This document shows positions 1 through 11,810 of a stretch of 64,000 nt of DNA, in pieces. The stretch's first letter is position 1; each line of letters begins with the position of its first letter. The notes below the pieces were generated by a model. The model did not search any database. It had not been told where the DNA came from and saw only the letters and a list, made by a program, of their open reading frames with translations. The DNA comes from Agaricus subrufescens (lineage: Eukaryota; Basidiomycota; Agaricomycetes; Agaricales; Agaricaceae). The stretch spans positions 310,001 through 374,000 of the forward strand of contig CM057063.1 of assembly GCA_029945375.1 (NCBI GenBank), written 5' to 3'. The position numbers and the translations under genes were made by a program.

Positions 1-1527
1 GTGGGCAGAGAGAGTCATGGGTTTCAGGGTGCGACTGCGTGTTTGGAAGACCGTTGATCCCGACGAATGCTGTCAGTAGGTTGCCACTGAGGAAGCGTAA
101 TACTACAACCCCGATCATTTTCCCTTCTTCGACGGGATGTCCACCCTTCTTTGGAGAAACAGGCTCCTCGAGGTCGAGGAAGTTTTCTTGTGCGGAATTG
201 CATTGCCCATCGTTGATTATGTCCCTGTATACGACGGTGACTCATGTCTTGTTGGCGTTTGTACCGTAGAACGCGCCTTAGAATACACCCCGTACTACAA
301 GCCCTTGTTGATATTTTTAACCGTGATAGCTCGTCCGCCCGTGCGATCGGTTCACATCCTCTTCCATCCATCATACCAAGGCACAGATCTTTTACCCGAC
401 AGTAGTACGGCACTCATTCAAACCCGATTCAAATTCGAAACCTTCACCTTGTCGACTTTTGACGACTGGACAAGGGTTACTTCCAATGACATTCAAAAAA
501 GCCGGTATGATAGAGATAACACTTACGCCCTGGATGGTTCGGAGGTTACCTCGCGCGACAAGGGCGCTGAAGAAAAGAAGCGGGTACGTAAGGCTTGCCA
601 AGACATTGGGCCCGAATGCTCGAACCTTGCGCCTCGGAGCAGCTGGAAAGAGCAATGGTTTCAGGGAAGAAACATTGTTTGCTTGCAACAGATGCCATTG
701 CAACATGTGCAACTTGGGACTAGGGCATAAAATTCCTGAATCGGTAAATTGGCGGACAAGCGGGGAGCGCACGGCGTAAAGCAGATATGAGTCAGCCGGA
801 GATGAGGACGCAGCACTGAAGAAGGTTTGGCCCAAACCCAGTCAAACGGACCGATGATTCTTCGTCCACGGAGAGGAGGAGTTGACGAAAGATTCACGAA
901 TTCAGCAAAGGGAACGAAATCGTCACTTTGGGCTCGACGTCCATGGACTAGATCATCGGAGAGCCCCTGCACTGCCTCCTACACAATCGAGAGAACTTTC
1001 GGCCCAAGAAGTTGTTGGTCCGGGAATACCATGCTCGTATATTACTTGCCTGAACTGTATTGCTGGTCACGCAACCCTGACTCGAATCGAGATCTTGGTG
1101 CATCAAGGGGATCCTAATATAATCGGATCTCCAGCCATATCGTGTTTTCCGTGCAAAAATCTGAGCAAACCCTTTTGGGGAGTTTCCGGCTTCAAATTTG
1201 GGACAGAATAGTCCTTTGGGTCAAATCAGTAACAAAATATCAAGGAAGACAGTTGACAAGCGGTGGCGTCCGATATAATGTCAAGCAAAAACGGGCTTCG
1301 GCTCACGTACTCTTATACCTAGTAAAGGTTAATGGACGCCCGACGCAAGGCATTCTGAACACCAACAGGTGGCAATTCCTCTACTATCGATCCGGTCCTA
1401 ATAATTATTCTGATTATGCAAGTAACAGCACGGAAGAAAGTTGATAAAGGAAGGACTCAGCTTTCGGTCGTCTAGCTCACCCCTCCACCCTCAATTGTCC
1501 AACAACCTCAAGCTTAGGCATTCCATA
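1..1527. other. Upstream region without a supported gene
   Basis: Open frames here are short (up to about 197 codons), overlap on both strands and show no recognisable domain or consistent splice structure. It is the 5' flank of the WOPR-family gene that begins at 1528. Part of it could be leader or promoter, but no specific element is recognised. Confidence 0.4.
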
Positions 1528-3313
1528 ATGACGAGTATCCCCGACGTACCCCCTTTCATTGGCTATGTGGAGACCACAGTTCACGCCCTTCGCCTCATCC
1601 ATGCTGCACGGCAGGGCGTCATTCCACGCATTACCCGCCGCCTCAACGACACAGAGCGCAGAACGATGATCAAGAGCGGCGCTGTCTTCGTATTCAGCGT
1701 CGAAGAAAGCGGTATCAAGCGATGGACAGGTGATGCACCTACCTCCTACCTCCACACTTCTCCTCCTGAATCCTGATGACTTTGGACAGATGGCCTCCTG
1801 TGGTCACCTTCTCGGATAGTAGGAAACTTTCTGGTCAGCACTCTCCAAGCCGCTCTGAACTCATGTGCTGACTTTTGCTCGCCGTTAGGTGTACCGAGAA
1901 ATCAATGAGCGGTCAAGCAGCCGCAGTGGACACAAAAAGCCATACCCCCAGGAAGACCCATCCTCTAGGAACATTGCCAGACGCAACTCTCCTGACCAAC
2001 TATCCTACAAAGGCCTTTCCAACGGCCACTCCGCTAACGATCAGGGAACCTTCAAACCCAATGGCTTGATCAAAAAGGTATGTTCATCAGCTCTTTCAGA
2101 GTGTTTCCCCCGACGCCTCACGCTTACCCCCACCCACAGACAATAACTGTAACAATCGAGGGGTCAGACCTTCACCTTATTTCTTACTATACATCAGATG
2201 ACATTCGTTCTGGCATCCTGAAGGTAAGCAGTGCTGGACCCATACGAAGAACGCACAGTGAAATACTTTTCAAGCGCCCAACTTCGCGGCCTGATATCAT
2301 GAATCTTCATATGCCACCTCATATATTTCGTTTAACAAACTTCAGGGTCCCACCAAAAGTCGAAATTGGACCCGATGGAAAGCCAAGACTAGTGTAAGTA
2401 TTCCGCTCTGATTTTTTTTTCCAAGTGCTGTTTTGACCTGGAACAAAGGTGTGAACCAGAAGACATGCCAGCGCCCGAGTGCAAGGTCGAAGAAATGGTT
2501 TATCAAGTCCCCGACACCTCTGGTTGGAGTTCTAACACGAATAACTTGACGCCTGTTGACGATGCATTCGCAGGCAGTCCGATTCATTCGCTGTCGCATG
2601 GCCATGGTATCTCTCATGGCAGCATGTATGGTCGTTCCGGCACTACGGATCGATGGACGAGCTCGGGACAGGATAGTCTCTTGTCGTCACTTCGCCAGGA
2701 GCTTCCGTGGTCAGCGGGCCTTCATTCATCACACCCCAGTATCCCAAGACGCCGAGACAGTCATCTATCACAGACCGAGTCCTGGTCAAATCTACCCAAT
2801 CCGTCGGGAAGATGGCTCGGCTCCCATGATTCTTCCAACACTCAAGGGTCTCCTTACCTGGAGCAACGTGCACGAATACGGTCAAGTCACCCCTATGAAG
2901 AAGCGGCCAGCCTTCGGCGCGATCCGGAAAACTTATCGCCGTCCTATAGTAGCCATCGTTTTCAAGGCCATTGTTCAAGCCGCGACAGTGCCTCCCATCG
3001 CGGGATGGCGTGGCAGCAGAGGGACCTTGACACCATGAAAAGCGAAAGGGGTCACACTGATACCTCCTACTCACCATCTCCGACTCTTCCTTTTTCTACG
3101 TCGGGTTATCAACAGTCTCATCAACATCATCATAGTACTCCAACGCACACATATAGCTCGTCTTGGTCTTCTACTGAGATGGAAGCGCCCGCATCCCTCC
3201 AGGCTCTTCCTTCTCAGTCAACTCTCTCCACTTATGATACGTCTTATGCCACCGATTCGGCAACTATGTCTGCATCGGGCGAGTTTCCTGCTAATAATGT
3301 AGACGATATGTGA
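1528..3313 (+). CDS. Gti1/Pac2 (WOPR-domain) transcription regulator
   Basis: Five exons: join(1528..1729,1790..1833,1889..2077,2140..2393,2449..3313), 517 aa. The N-terminal half of the WOPR domain is clear (GYVETTVHALRLIHAARQG, then RRLNDTERRTMIKSG, IKRWTDG, WSPSRIVGNFLVYRE across two introns). The second half follows (GLIKKTITVTIEGSDLHL, LISYYTSDD, FRVPPKVEIGPDGKPRL). The C-terminal ~280 residues are Ser/His/Thr-rich and low in complexity, as usual for the family. Family members (Wor1, Ryp1, Gti1, Pac2) bind DNA in the nucleus and control morphology, secondary metabolism and effector programmes; that role is inferred here. The start was chosen because this Met sits just before the domain, as in relatives. 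The 254-nt fourth exon keeps one frame without a further intron. No symbol is assigned because Gti1-like and Pac2-like paralogs cannot be separated from sequence alone. Confidence 0.93.
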
Positions 3314-3635
3314 AGTTTTCCGGCTATCATTTCATTGCTGTGTATAGTATCGCTATCTTGGAGATCTAACTGTATTTTTTCTTGTTGTCTCAGACTCATA
3401 TGTCAGTGATGATATTGCAGCCTATACCCTACTTATCAGAGTATCTTGATCTAGACAAAATTCACAACATTTTTGTTGAGCATGATGACGAACACTTCAG
3501 TTAAGGGTCAGGAAAAGAAAAGTCGGAGACTAGGCAAACAAACTCGAGAAGTCAGGGTGCAGAAAAAAAAAAATGCTTCGGATGGTATCTAAACAACAGT
3601 AGAAGAGAAGCAGACGGAGAAGGTATAGTCCAAGT
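3314..3635. other. Convergent intergenic region
   Basis: 322 bp between the 3' ends of the WOPR gene (+) and the Tfb2 gene (-). AT-rich with short A and T runs. It presumably holds both 3' UTRs. No gene is seen. Confidence 0.5.
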
Positions 3636-5690
3636 CTATGAATTAGAATTTTGCGTTCGCCTCTCTATGAACTCCTTGATTCTCGAATGACCATCCAAAC
3701 TGCCAAAAAAGCATCGCTTCGCCGCATTCTCCCATAGAACTACATCCAGCTGTTTTGCGTACTTAAGTACCAAGTCATAGTCAGCCTGGGAAGTGAATGA
3801 AGTATACAGGTAACCTGTAATGGATGGCATTGGTCATTTTTACGAAGTGGCATATACCGAGGGAGACTTCACCTTCGCTCGATTTGAGCCGATTTTTCTC
3901 CAATTCCCAAAGTCGAATTTGATCCTGAACGGTAACGGGGAGAAGTGGATTCTAATTCATAATAAGCTCAGAACGAGGAGGGGGAGCAGATAAAAACAGA
4001 CATTCTTCCGCATCTGCGGGTGTGCGTGCGTAATCAGGTAACTGATGATCTTCCAGTAGGGTGATGAGGAAAATTCTTCGTCAGCTCAGACAAGAACGTA
4101 CTTGGTCGGCGGTGATGCCGTTCATGAGCGCTCTTCTGACACTATCTCTTGTGATCATGCCAACAACTAAGTTTGGAAAGCGGTACTTTAATGAAACGAA
4201 GAGGTTTAGTACAGCCGTTTGGAGGGGATTATCTGAAATCAGTCAGCTGTCCATCCTAGCTATTCGTCATTTCTGGTATACCTGTATAGGCGTATATTCG
4301 ATAATTAGTTTCGAGGACAATAAATTCGTCTGTGGGTCCGGAACTGGCACCGGTGGTCGTGGGAAGTGGTGGCGAAGAAGACGTCAATGTCGTGCCAAGT
4401 CGAGTCGGGCTGAAACGCCGTGATTTAGGCTGAGAAAGTAGTGAGAAGAGAAGGACGGCCATCTACTCCACGATGGCGCTTACTTTACTTTGCCAAATTA
4501 GTCCATAGTCACGGAGATCTTCAAGTAAGACGCCCTGAGTAGTGCTCAAATTCTCAGTGAGGTATTCCTGAACAAGAAAGCCGTGGGTCAACGTGAAATA
4601 CAAAAGGACGAAATGAGCAAAATTCACTCGTCCGAGCTCCATGGTAGATAACATAAATAGAAATCCTAGTACTTCGACGAGGTCCATTTGCCTTTCCTAG
4701 ATTCCACTGAAAATGAGAAGGATCAGGAGGACAGGAGCAGGGGCCACTTACTTGTGCTAAGTGTAAGTACTGGAGAAGTAGGTCCCACAGCTGTGCGTGA
4801 GGTGAGTTCAGGAGAAATTGAAAACCTGACGAGGTGATCTGAAGAGGTCCCCCGCTTACGGGATATATCAAAATCCCGCCTTCTTTGAATGCAAAACACA
4901 AAACCTACTAAAAGCTGGCCATCAGACCGCTGCGCTGAAGCAAAAAAAGGACACCCTGGGATGGTTTTGCAGGCTGTTGACCGGTCCCAGAAGAAACCAT
5001 ATAGTGTAAAATCGTCTAGGGCAGGGTGAGGATACTAATTTACAACATTTTGACTCCATCCGTACCTCCCAACGTTCCAGGGCGAAGCCATCCAAAGTCT
5101 TGATGCTGGGCCCCGAACGTTCATCTTTTTCCGCTGGAACACCGAAACTTCCACTAGTTCCGCTATTGCTTCCATGTAAGTGATGGTGTGACAACGTTTG
5201 GGAGTATTATTTTTTTACCCTCCGGTGAGTGCCTGCCGCAGGCTCGTCTTGAAGGTAAAATTCAAAGCCAGCTTTGCGGAGGAGTTGGGAAGAATATGAA
5301 GCCGGGAGAGGTTGCCTAGTGCTTCTTCGTAAAGCCTGCAAAGGGTACCGGCAGAGTAAGAACACCTAAAGTTGATGAGAACAGTTGGATATTAACTTTT
5401 GTCCATCACGTTGAACCCAGGCAACCATAGTTGATGCAGCAATTTGTGACTCGAGCCATAGCAGATTCATTATAATTTGCCTTTCCAGAGGCGCCAGAAG
5501 GCTAAATACATGTATCAGACACGATGCCACTCCTGTAAGCATACGAGAAGGACCGAAATATCGAAAGACAGGAGGAGGGCCATTGGTAGAGCCTCGTCAA
5601 CGTCGTCTGGGACTGTGTCTGCAGGAACGGCAGCAGAGCATGCGGCGAATCCTTCTTCTCTGGTTCTGTCGGTCTCTGCAGCGAGGGCAT
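3636..5690 (-). CDS. TFB2: TFIIH core subunit Tfb2 (p52/GTF2H4)
   Basis: Subunit of the general transcription and DNA-repair factor TFIIH, which anchors and stimulates the XPB/Ssl2 helicase in the nucleus. About 13 exons, read from the minus strand: 5690..5554, 5501..5397, 5335..5219, 5162..5066, 5015..~4930, ~4900..4752, 4696..4628, 4567..4484, 4429..4282, 4232..4102, 4049..4002, 3951..3873, 3814..3636. Family landmarks appear in order: [26 protein letters not shown] helix, [97 protein letters not shown] and the C-terminal [20 protein letters not shown]. The junction between exons 5 and 6 (about 4900-4935) is not resolved, because a direct read-through hits stops. The initiator Met at 5690 is the first in frame; an upstream exon is possible. 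Divergent from the Nas6 gene, 175 bp away. Confidence 0.92.
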
Positions 5691-5865
5691 GGCTTTCGGA
5701 AGCAGACTCGAAACGCGCTTTGCTGACTCATAAATGCCTCACGTGGACACTGTCACGTGCGATCAACGCGTCATATTCATTATCTCTGAAGCTCTGACAT
5801 AACCCAGCACGTACGCAATCTGCCCAGCCCTATCTCACTTCTTCGGCGACCAACAAATCTAGCTA
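5691..5865. promoter_or_regulatory. Shared bidirectional promoter region TFB2/NAS6
   Basis: Only 175 bp separate the predicted start codons of the divergent Tfb2 and Nas6-like genes, so both promoters and leaders must lie in or overlap this interval. No TATA box was identified. This is inferred from the geometry and would change if Tfb2 has an upstream exon. Confidence 0.45.
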
Positions 5866-7103
5866 ATGTCTTTATCAATACACTCAGCAGCGCAAACGAG
5901 TGAGCTCAAACTTATAGTGAGAATAATAAACTCACTCCTTTGCCTCAGATCAATTCTCACTGGTCCGAACGCTTGTCGGCGAGAACCCGAAGCTAGTTAA
6001 CTCTGCGGATGCGGTGGGATAAAAGCATTTGGGTTTTTTTCTTTCTCACATGTACCCATCAGGACGAGCGGACACCGCTCCACTGGGCCGCCTCTTCCGG
6101 TGCTATTGACATAGCGCGATTTCTTATTGACCAGAAGGCCGAGGTCGACAGGCCTGATAACAGCGGATGGACAGCACTCCACATTGCAGGTTAAATCACT
6201 TCATATTACCCCATGCCGTGGCTCTTTTCTTACAGACACTAGCCAGTGCCGGACATGAAAGCATCGTTCAAGAATTGATCGGTGCTGGGGCAGATGTGAA
6301 TCGGTTCGTAGCGTGGCTGGTGCCTGTACTCCCTGACCTAAATCATCTCCAAGGAGAAATGATAAAGGGATTACCCCATTGTTTGTATTTCGTCCTTTCG
6401 TTCGACGTCAGACAAGCTCTAAACTTGGCCACTTTCACAGGCATTACGCAGCTTCCAAATCTCGCATAGAAGTAGGTCGTAAGCCAACCAGAGACAGCTT
6501 CATCGTTGAAATGCTCGCAGATTGGAAGATTACTGATTTCCAGAGGAGCAGATGTACGTATACTTGACGCGATACTTCATGACCGAGGACTTCTCACCAC
6601 GGAGCAGATAAATGCCAGGGACAATGCCAACCAACATCCTCTGTGAGCGTTTCAGGGTCTCTTCTTTCCCAGCGCATCACTCACCCTCATTTTCAAAGGC
6701 ATCGAGCTGCCACTACCGGTTCTGTCGGCTTTATCCGCCTCTTATTGGACTCATCTACGCCTTCGGCTAAGTTACGCCTCAACACCGGCGATCGGATTGG
6801 TAAATCTCTCGCCACGATCCGCGTCATCAATACCTGACTGTTTTACTTTTCTGCCACAGGAAATACACCATTGCACCTTGCGATGGATTCGGCTCACGCT
6901 GAGTCGGCTGTTCTTTTGATTAATGCGGGCGCAGATCGTGGTCGTGTAGGTTCCTCGAGGTTATTTGATCGCACGGTATCCTGATAAACTCGGATTTATA
7001 GTTAAACCAAGACGGCGAGGCTCCGGAAGAGGTCCCTGGAGTGGGTGGCCCTGAGCAGAGAAACGCTCGCCAGCACGTTGTGAACTTGTGCGGTAAACCT
7101 TGA
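5866..7103 (+). CDS. NAS6: Gankyrin/Nas6-like ankyrin-repeat proteasome chaperone
   Basis: Eleven exons: join(5866..5899,5949..6013,6063..6189,6243..6303,6354..6380,6441..6471,6521..6553,6608..6642,6699..6799,6860..6945,7002..7103), 233 aa. Joining them gives continuous ankyrin repeats: SLVRTLVGENPKLVNSADA, DERTPLHWAASSGAIDIA, WTALHIAASAGHESIVQELI, GITPLHYAASKSRIEIGRLL, QHPLHRAATTGSVGFIRLL, NTPLHLAMDSAHAES, and a C-terminal cap with NQDGEAPEEV. The length and repeat register match PSMD10/Nas6 (about 226-231 aa), which binds the Rpt3 C-terminal domain during 19S regulatory-particle assembly in the cytosol and nucleus. Several exons are only 27-35 nt, so automated gene finders may miss them. 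General ankyrin proteins are the alternative, but length, repeat number and cap favour Nas6. Confidence 0.88.
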
Positions 7104-7201
7104 ATTTAAAAAAAGCTGGCTCTTCGCTGTATTCTCTTCTCACTCTAGTGCCATGAATATCAGTATCTCACCGGCTCGGAATTCACCTCATTGGGATGTT
7201 C

Positions 7202-7498
7202 TTATTCTCCGTTCATTCTTCTGGACTTCAGGTCAAGTGATGAAGTTTCTTTTCGGATGAAGTCCTCATTTAGTGCGATCAAGAGGCCCGATGCCTCGTA
7301 TGAGCCCAGTCCAAATTCTGGGTGATAAATCCATGGATTGATGAACTGGCGTCTCTCTATCGGAAGAGCCGTAATCAATGCAGCGTGTGCATGGATATCT
7401 TCTTCGGGATATATTTCGCTCCGTAATTCTCCCTCGTGCGAGATCGAGAGTACCTCCATACTCCATGGCGAATAGAGCATATCCAATGAATTCTTCAT
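7202..7498 (-). CDS. Doubtful open frame, hypothetical
   Basis: An uninterrupted 98-codon frame with mixed composition and no recognised domain, lying 3' of the Nas6 gene. A second overlapping frame of 66 codons exists on the same strand. No splice continuation was found. It may be chance. Confidence 0.15.
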   Translation of the reverse strand: MKNSLDMLYSPWSMEVLSISHEGELRSEIYPEEDIHAHAALITALPIERRQFINPWIYHPEFGLGSYEASGLLIALNEDFIRKETSSLDLKSRRMNGE

Positions 7499-7948
7499 TG
7501 ACCGAATAATCTCCGTTTACTTCTACGTTTCTACCGGATATTCGCGCATGAAGAGATATTTTTACAAATTTCGGACCGATTATGAGTCCTTGTCTTACAG
7601 GCTCCTGCTACTGGGCTGATGTCGAATAATGTTATCACTCACTCTTGAGACCAAATTTTACGGCAACAATAATCATGCAACGTTCCTTCTGGCCGAAATT
7701 TAGGACATGAACTGACAAGAGTCGGATTTCAACCTATTATTGTTTTCAGCCGTGTGGATACAGTCTCATCTGTCTTCCTTCCCTCGCGCCCTCGGATACT
7801 CGGATGTAGATGTACAACGCGCTTCAGATCACAACCTCAAGGGGTTTTCGAGAAGCCACTCGCCCTCCTCATCTCCGTCTTTCCCCTACGAATCAATTCT
7901 TACCTATTTTACTTTATCAGCCATCCTCGCGCTTCGAGCCATGCCACC

Positions 7949-8328
7949 AGTCAACTTACGCTGACATGGGCCGTCGGTTATATTACTTCGTTGCATCATC
8001 GGCTTGGGCTGCCATGTGCTAGCTCTATTAAGCAAGTACGATGACCAACAAGGTGGGTGGAAATTAATTGTATCTGCCTTAAGTTGGGGATTGTCTGGAA
8101 AAAATCACTTGTCCAAAGTGCATGGAATTTCATATCGTAACTGCGTCGCTAGCCAACTTTCGCTGACACGGGCCGTTTGTTATATTACTTTGCATTATTA
8201 ACTCGACCAGCCATGTGCTAGCTGTATTTATCAAGGACGACGACCGACAAGGTGAATGAAAAATTAATTGTTTCTGCCTTGAGCAAAGATTGTTGAAAAA
8301 AATTACTCGTCCAGTAGAGTGTGGAAAT
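7949..8328. repeat. Diverged ~180-bp direct tandem duplication
   Basis: Two copies, about 7949-8129 and 8150-8328, offset by about 201 bp. Shared blocks in order include 'ggttatattactt'/'tgttatattactt', 'gccatgtgctagct', 'ccaacaaggtg'/'ccgacaaggtg', 'attaattgt', 'tctgccttaag'/'tctgccttgag', 'gattgt' and 'gtggaa'-type ends. Substitutions and small indels separate them, so the duplication is old. It could be the remnant of a mobile element or a local duplication. Confidence 0.75.
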
Positions 8329-10107
8329 CTACCTAGTACCTGTGTCATATTGTGTTCTTGTAAAATGATTTATAGTGCTATCCTTCTTCTGGGACCTGCT
8401 GGGCATCCGTTGTTGTTTTCCAGTCAATCTACCTCTTACTTTTTCTTGTTTTATTTAATTAATTTTTTGATGGGATGAAATTTCAATTCCTAGTTAGGTG
8501 CGTTGATTTCAACCGAAAGTACCAAAAAAATCGGGCTTGAGATGGTCATTGCATTACCTAGTATGAATACATCAAGCTCCAAAATTGTCCTGTGTGAAGA
8601 CGATCGATGTTCGGTTGATTCTCGAAGACTGTTCCGTTTATGGTTGTTTGTGGATGTGAAATATGTAGTATGCAGAAAACTTGGCAGTCACAAGCCATCG
8701 TCATAAGACGATCCCGCTACGTCCTTTTGAGTATGACAGGTACTAGGTCGATTGGGGGTAGTTAGCTTACATTGATATGCGAGCACATGGGTCATCGAGA
8801 TTAATTATCATGATATCGTAAGACCAGTCTTTCGCCCGTATTCTCGGGAAAAAGTCGCGAAAGTAGAAAAGACGACGTCAGTTGCATTTTAATTTAAGAG
8901 CTGTGACTCATTTCCTTTTTGTGTAATGTACCGAGCAGCATCTTATGATGTGATTTCATGTAGCTCAACACTGACTGGTCTTGGTGTTTGTCACTTACGT
9001 ATCTTTCGAAACACATGAATTCCATTCTTGCAAACGTCATTTGTGTGTATCGGGTGCTAACTAGATGGTATAGTCGGATCAACGGTATGTGGTTTACCTT
9101 CAGGAATCGGTGAGCGTGTGACCGATGTGTGTATAATACATACATCCAATAGAGGTTTTTATGTGGAGAGTAATATAATTCATAAAAGAATGTCATTGAT
9201 GGCTCAATCAGCTGTTTCTCAGTGGGCGTTTTTCCTTCGACAAAGGTCTTCCCATCTCTGGCCCACCCTCCAAGTTCCTTGCGCGATAAACGCCACCGTA
9301 AGCGATTGCCGGAAGTAAAGTCGGGATTGCTTATATAACAATTCTGATGCGATATTTTGATCGCCGCCGCACTTTGATGCGTTGATCACGTTGATCCCAT
9401 GATCACATAAGTTCTTGATGGCACTAAGAGCCGAAAGCCGCGCACTAAGATTTTCCTGTACTCAGGCGGATAGAAATAACGTTCGGAATGCAAAATATTG
9501 GACGGTTATAATTAGAGTTTCGGTCGATAGATCCTTGACAATAAGTGGGATCTTGTGGGAATTGTTGCACGCCTTTTTGTTATCCCAAGCGATTCAGTAA
9601 AGATCAAAACATGCGTAAGAATTTACTCTCGGTCAATGCAGTCAACCCTTCCAGGTGTATATCATTTTTATTATTGTGACGGATATATACGGTGGAGTTG
9701 GGCTATCATAAGCATTGATGTTTTATTGTCTGACTGTTCAAGGCGTGCATCGTGCATCATCTGTCTATTTAGCTTTTGCGCTGCGGAGGTAATTTGTATT
9801 ACAGCGGAACGAACAATGGAATGTTCATTGATATATGCGAAGTTTTGAATGTTTTACAAGTAATGTAGATACCACGCGGTGGAGCGAGGAGTGTTAAGAT
9901 GTGTTATGATCAATACTCTACTTTGAAAAAATCGGCGAGGTTTCGAAAAATAAAATGAGCACAGGGTGTCAAATGTAAACCGCTGGCCGTAATTGGAAAT
10001 TGCTATCCCCGAAAAGTACGAAGACGAAGGAAGCGAGTGTAAGGGTTGGGATAGCAAACTAACACGAAAAGAAAACGAATGAGGGAAGAAAGAGAAAAAT
10101 TCAGATT

Positions 10108-11352
10108 TTAAACCTGAATGGCAACGAGAGGAACCTTGGGCAACAGCTTTATGTACCTGTGCTTCTTGACCTGAGGGCCGTCCTTCGAGAAGTATCTTTC
10201 AGTGTCGAAGGACCAGTGCAAAGATCCTAAAAATAAGTCGCAGACAAGAATATTGAGTTCTGTCGAGTCACGACAATAACGGCACGGAACATATACGGAC
10301 CGACAATCCAATTCTGCAATCCATCAACGTACTTTTCGACCATGGAATCGATCTTAGGGCCCCAGGACGGAAGGCGGTTCCGGTCACGTTCGAAATTCTC
10401 AATGCTCATTTTGCATTTGAATCCGACAAAATCGACGGCTTGTTGGAGTGTGAACCCAAACTGATTCATGACGACGGGAATCATGTTGTGAGTGTCATGG
10501 TACTTTTGTTCTTTGTTGTACGAGAAGATATCCTAGAGGTTCAGGATATCGTTAATACCGGTTGGTTGTAAAGAAAAAATTGTACTAACATTGGACCAAG
10601 TGACGAGATCATTTGTCGCTTCTTCCAAACTTTGAATCAACTCGTGACTGACCACTTCGTCAGGCAAGTCGAAGCCTCCGGCGAATTCGATAAGTTGGAA
10701 ACAGGGTTTACAACCACTGGTGTCCCTTCTCACAGTAATATAAGAATCGAGATCTGGAGTTACGCCATATGTGCGATCCCGGGATTGCGTAGCCACGGCG
10801 GTGAAAAAGAGATCCATACTATGGATAAATCTCTCACGACAGCCCGGACCAGCGGTCCTGGTGAATCGCTTGAAGAAACTAAAACAGTCGGCCTCTGTGA
10901 ACGAATGGAGCGGGTAGTAAGGGTGTGAATGCATACTGTTTGGTCAACAGGCCGGCCCTTTTTCTCGTGTTGAAACCCTGGGGGTCGCGCATGGCGCCAA
11001 TGCAGCAGTCCCTCATACCATAGGTGTCGTTGACATCGAACTCGTCCAGCCAGTCGTCGAGATTGAACAAATAGTTCATAAAGTCATCGCATACACGAAG
11101 ATGGAAGCTGTCCGTGTCAGGATAACATGCGGCGGTGAGTTCGCCGGCCTTGAGACCCATGAACTTGATCTGCTTATCCCGAGAGTGCTTGGCGAATTTG
11201 AGAAGCCACCTCTCAGACTGCCGGGCCACAGGATCGCAGTGGACGTTGAGTCGTAGAGCATAGGAACAATGGCCGACGAGATCTGGGAGGACGAAGTGGT
11301 CGGGAGAATCGTCTCTCGGCGAGAGCGAGGAGAGGACACATTGGTTAGGCAT
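10108..11352 (-). CDS. Sesquiterpene synthase (class I terpene cyclase)
   Basis: Four exons on the minus strand: 11352..10937, 10878..10590, 10532..10301, 10226..10108, 351 aa, the usual fungal length. The enzyme should ionise farnesyl diphosphate with Mg2+ and cyclise it in the cytosol; the product cannot be told. Motifs: aspartate-rich NLDDWLDEFD (D99-D100-x2-D103-E104), NSE triad N235-D-I-F-S239-Y-N-K-E243 (assembled across an intron), and the C-terminal WSFDTERYF with the Arg-Tyr pair at about 323-324. The N-terminal FVLPDLVGHC and the block RFIHSMDLFFTAVA also match basidiomycete sesquiterpene synthases. The start at 11352 was chosen because it gives the family length; an upstream in-frame Met exists at about 11400. 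The third intron in genomic order ends at 'ttttag' (10879), which removes an apparent frame conflict. Neighbours are not P450s or prenyl enzymes, so there is no obvious cluster. Confidence 0.93.
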
Positions 11353-11810
11353 GGCCGCCAAGATCAAGTACGAGAGAAGGGTGCAGTCTGCACTGGACAT
11401 TCGGATCCCTTCGAAGGGTTTATATATTTTTGGCTGTGCCAATGGAACATGCCCAAAATAGGGCGAGCGAAGATGCAGCAGAGATTCCGGCGGAGCCCTG
11501 AAAGTCTACGGTATTGTTCCTAGGCACCCAGAGACCGACAGAGGCAAACGGGGAAGCGGTCCATTAAGTTTCGACTCCACAGTCGCGCTGGCTCCTTTGA
11601 AGGCGCCGGCTTTTGTCTCGGCGACGCGCAGAGCCGACGCGACAGAACAGCCGAGGGCATTTTTGGGCCGCATTTCGCGGGTGCCTGGCCTTGATTACCG
11701 CCTCTTATTGTCGCAGAGGCAGCGTCGTCCAGGCTGCAGCCAAGCACGGCCAAAGCGGCGTCACGTGCTGGGCCGAGAAAGTGACGACGGGCGTTGTGTT
11801 CGGATCCCCC
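11353..11810. other. Divergent promoter region, terpene synthase / RING-like gene
   Basis: 458 bp between divergent starts. GC-rich toward the RING-like gene. Short overlapping open frames here are in keeping with high GC and have no domain. No TATA box is obvious. Confidence 0.4.

Larger units (their letters stand above)
7104..10107. other. Long intergenic region, mostly non-coding
   Basis: About 3 kb without a supported gene. Frames are short and unconserved in appearance. It contains the 7949-8328 tandem duplication listed separately. The part 8330-10080 is AT-rich with no other recognised structure. Confidence 0.5.

Noticed and set aside
137..730. 197-codon plus-strand frame near the left edge
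   Set aside because: No domain, and equally long frames overlap it on the other strand; composition does not stand out.
2224..2258. Possible 35-nt intron in the WOPR gene starting gtaagc
   Set aside because: Too short for a fungal intron and would break the frame; reading through gives the expected family residues.
4900..4940. Stop codons and an apparent frame break between Tfb2 exons 5 and 6
   Set aside because: The rest of the gene joins cleanly, so a missed short intron is more likely than a pseudogene; the exact junction could not be chosen.
10879..10936. Apparent frameshift in the terpene synthase between GLLTK and FFKRF
   Set aside because: Using the acceptor 'ttttag' instead of an earlier 'cacag' gives a 58-nt intron and restores the frame, with an exon sum of exactly 352 codons.
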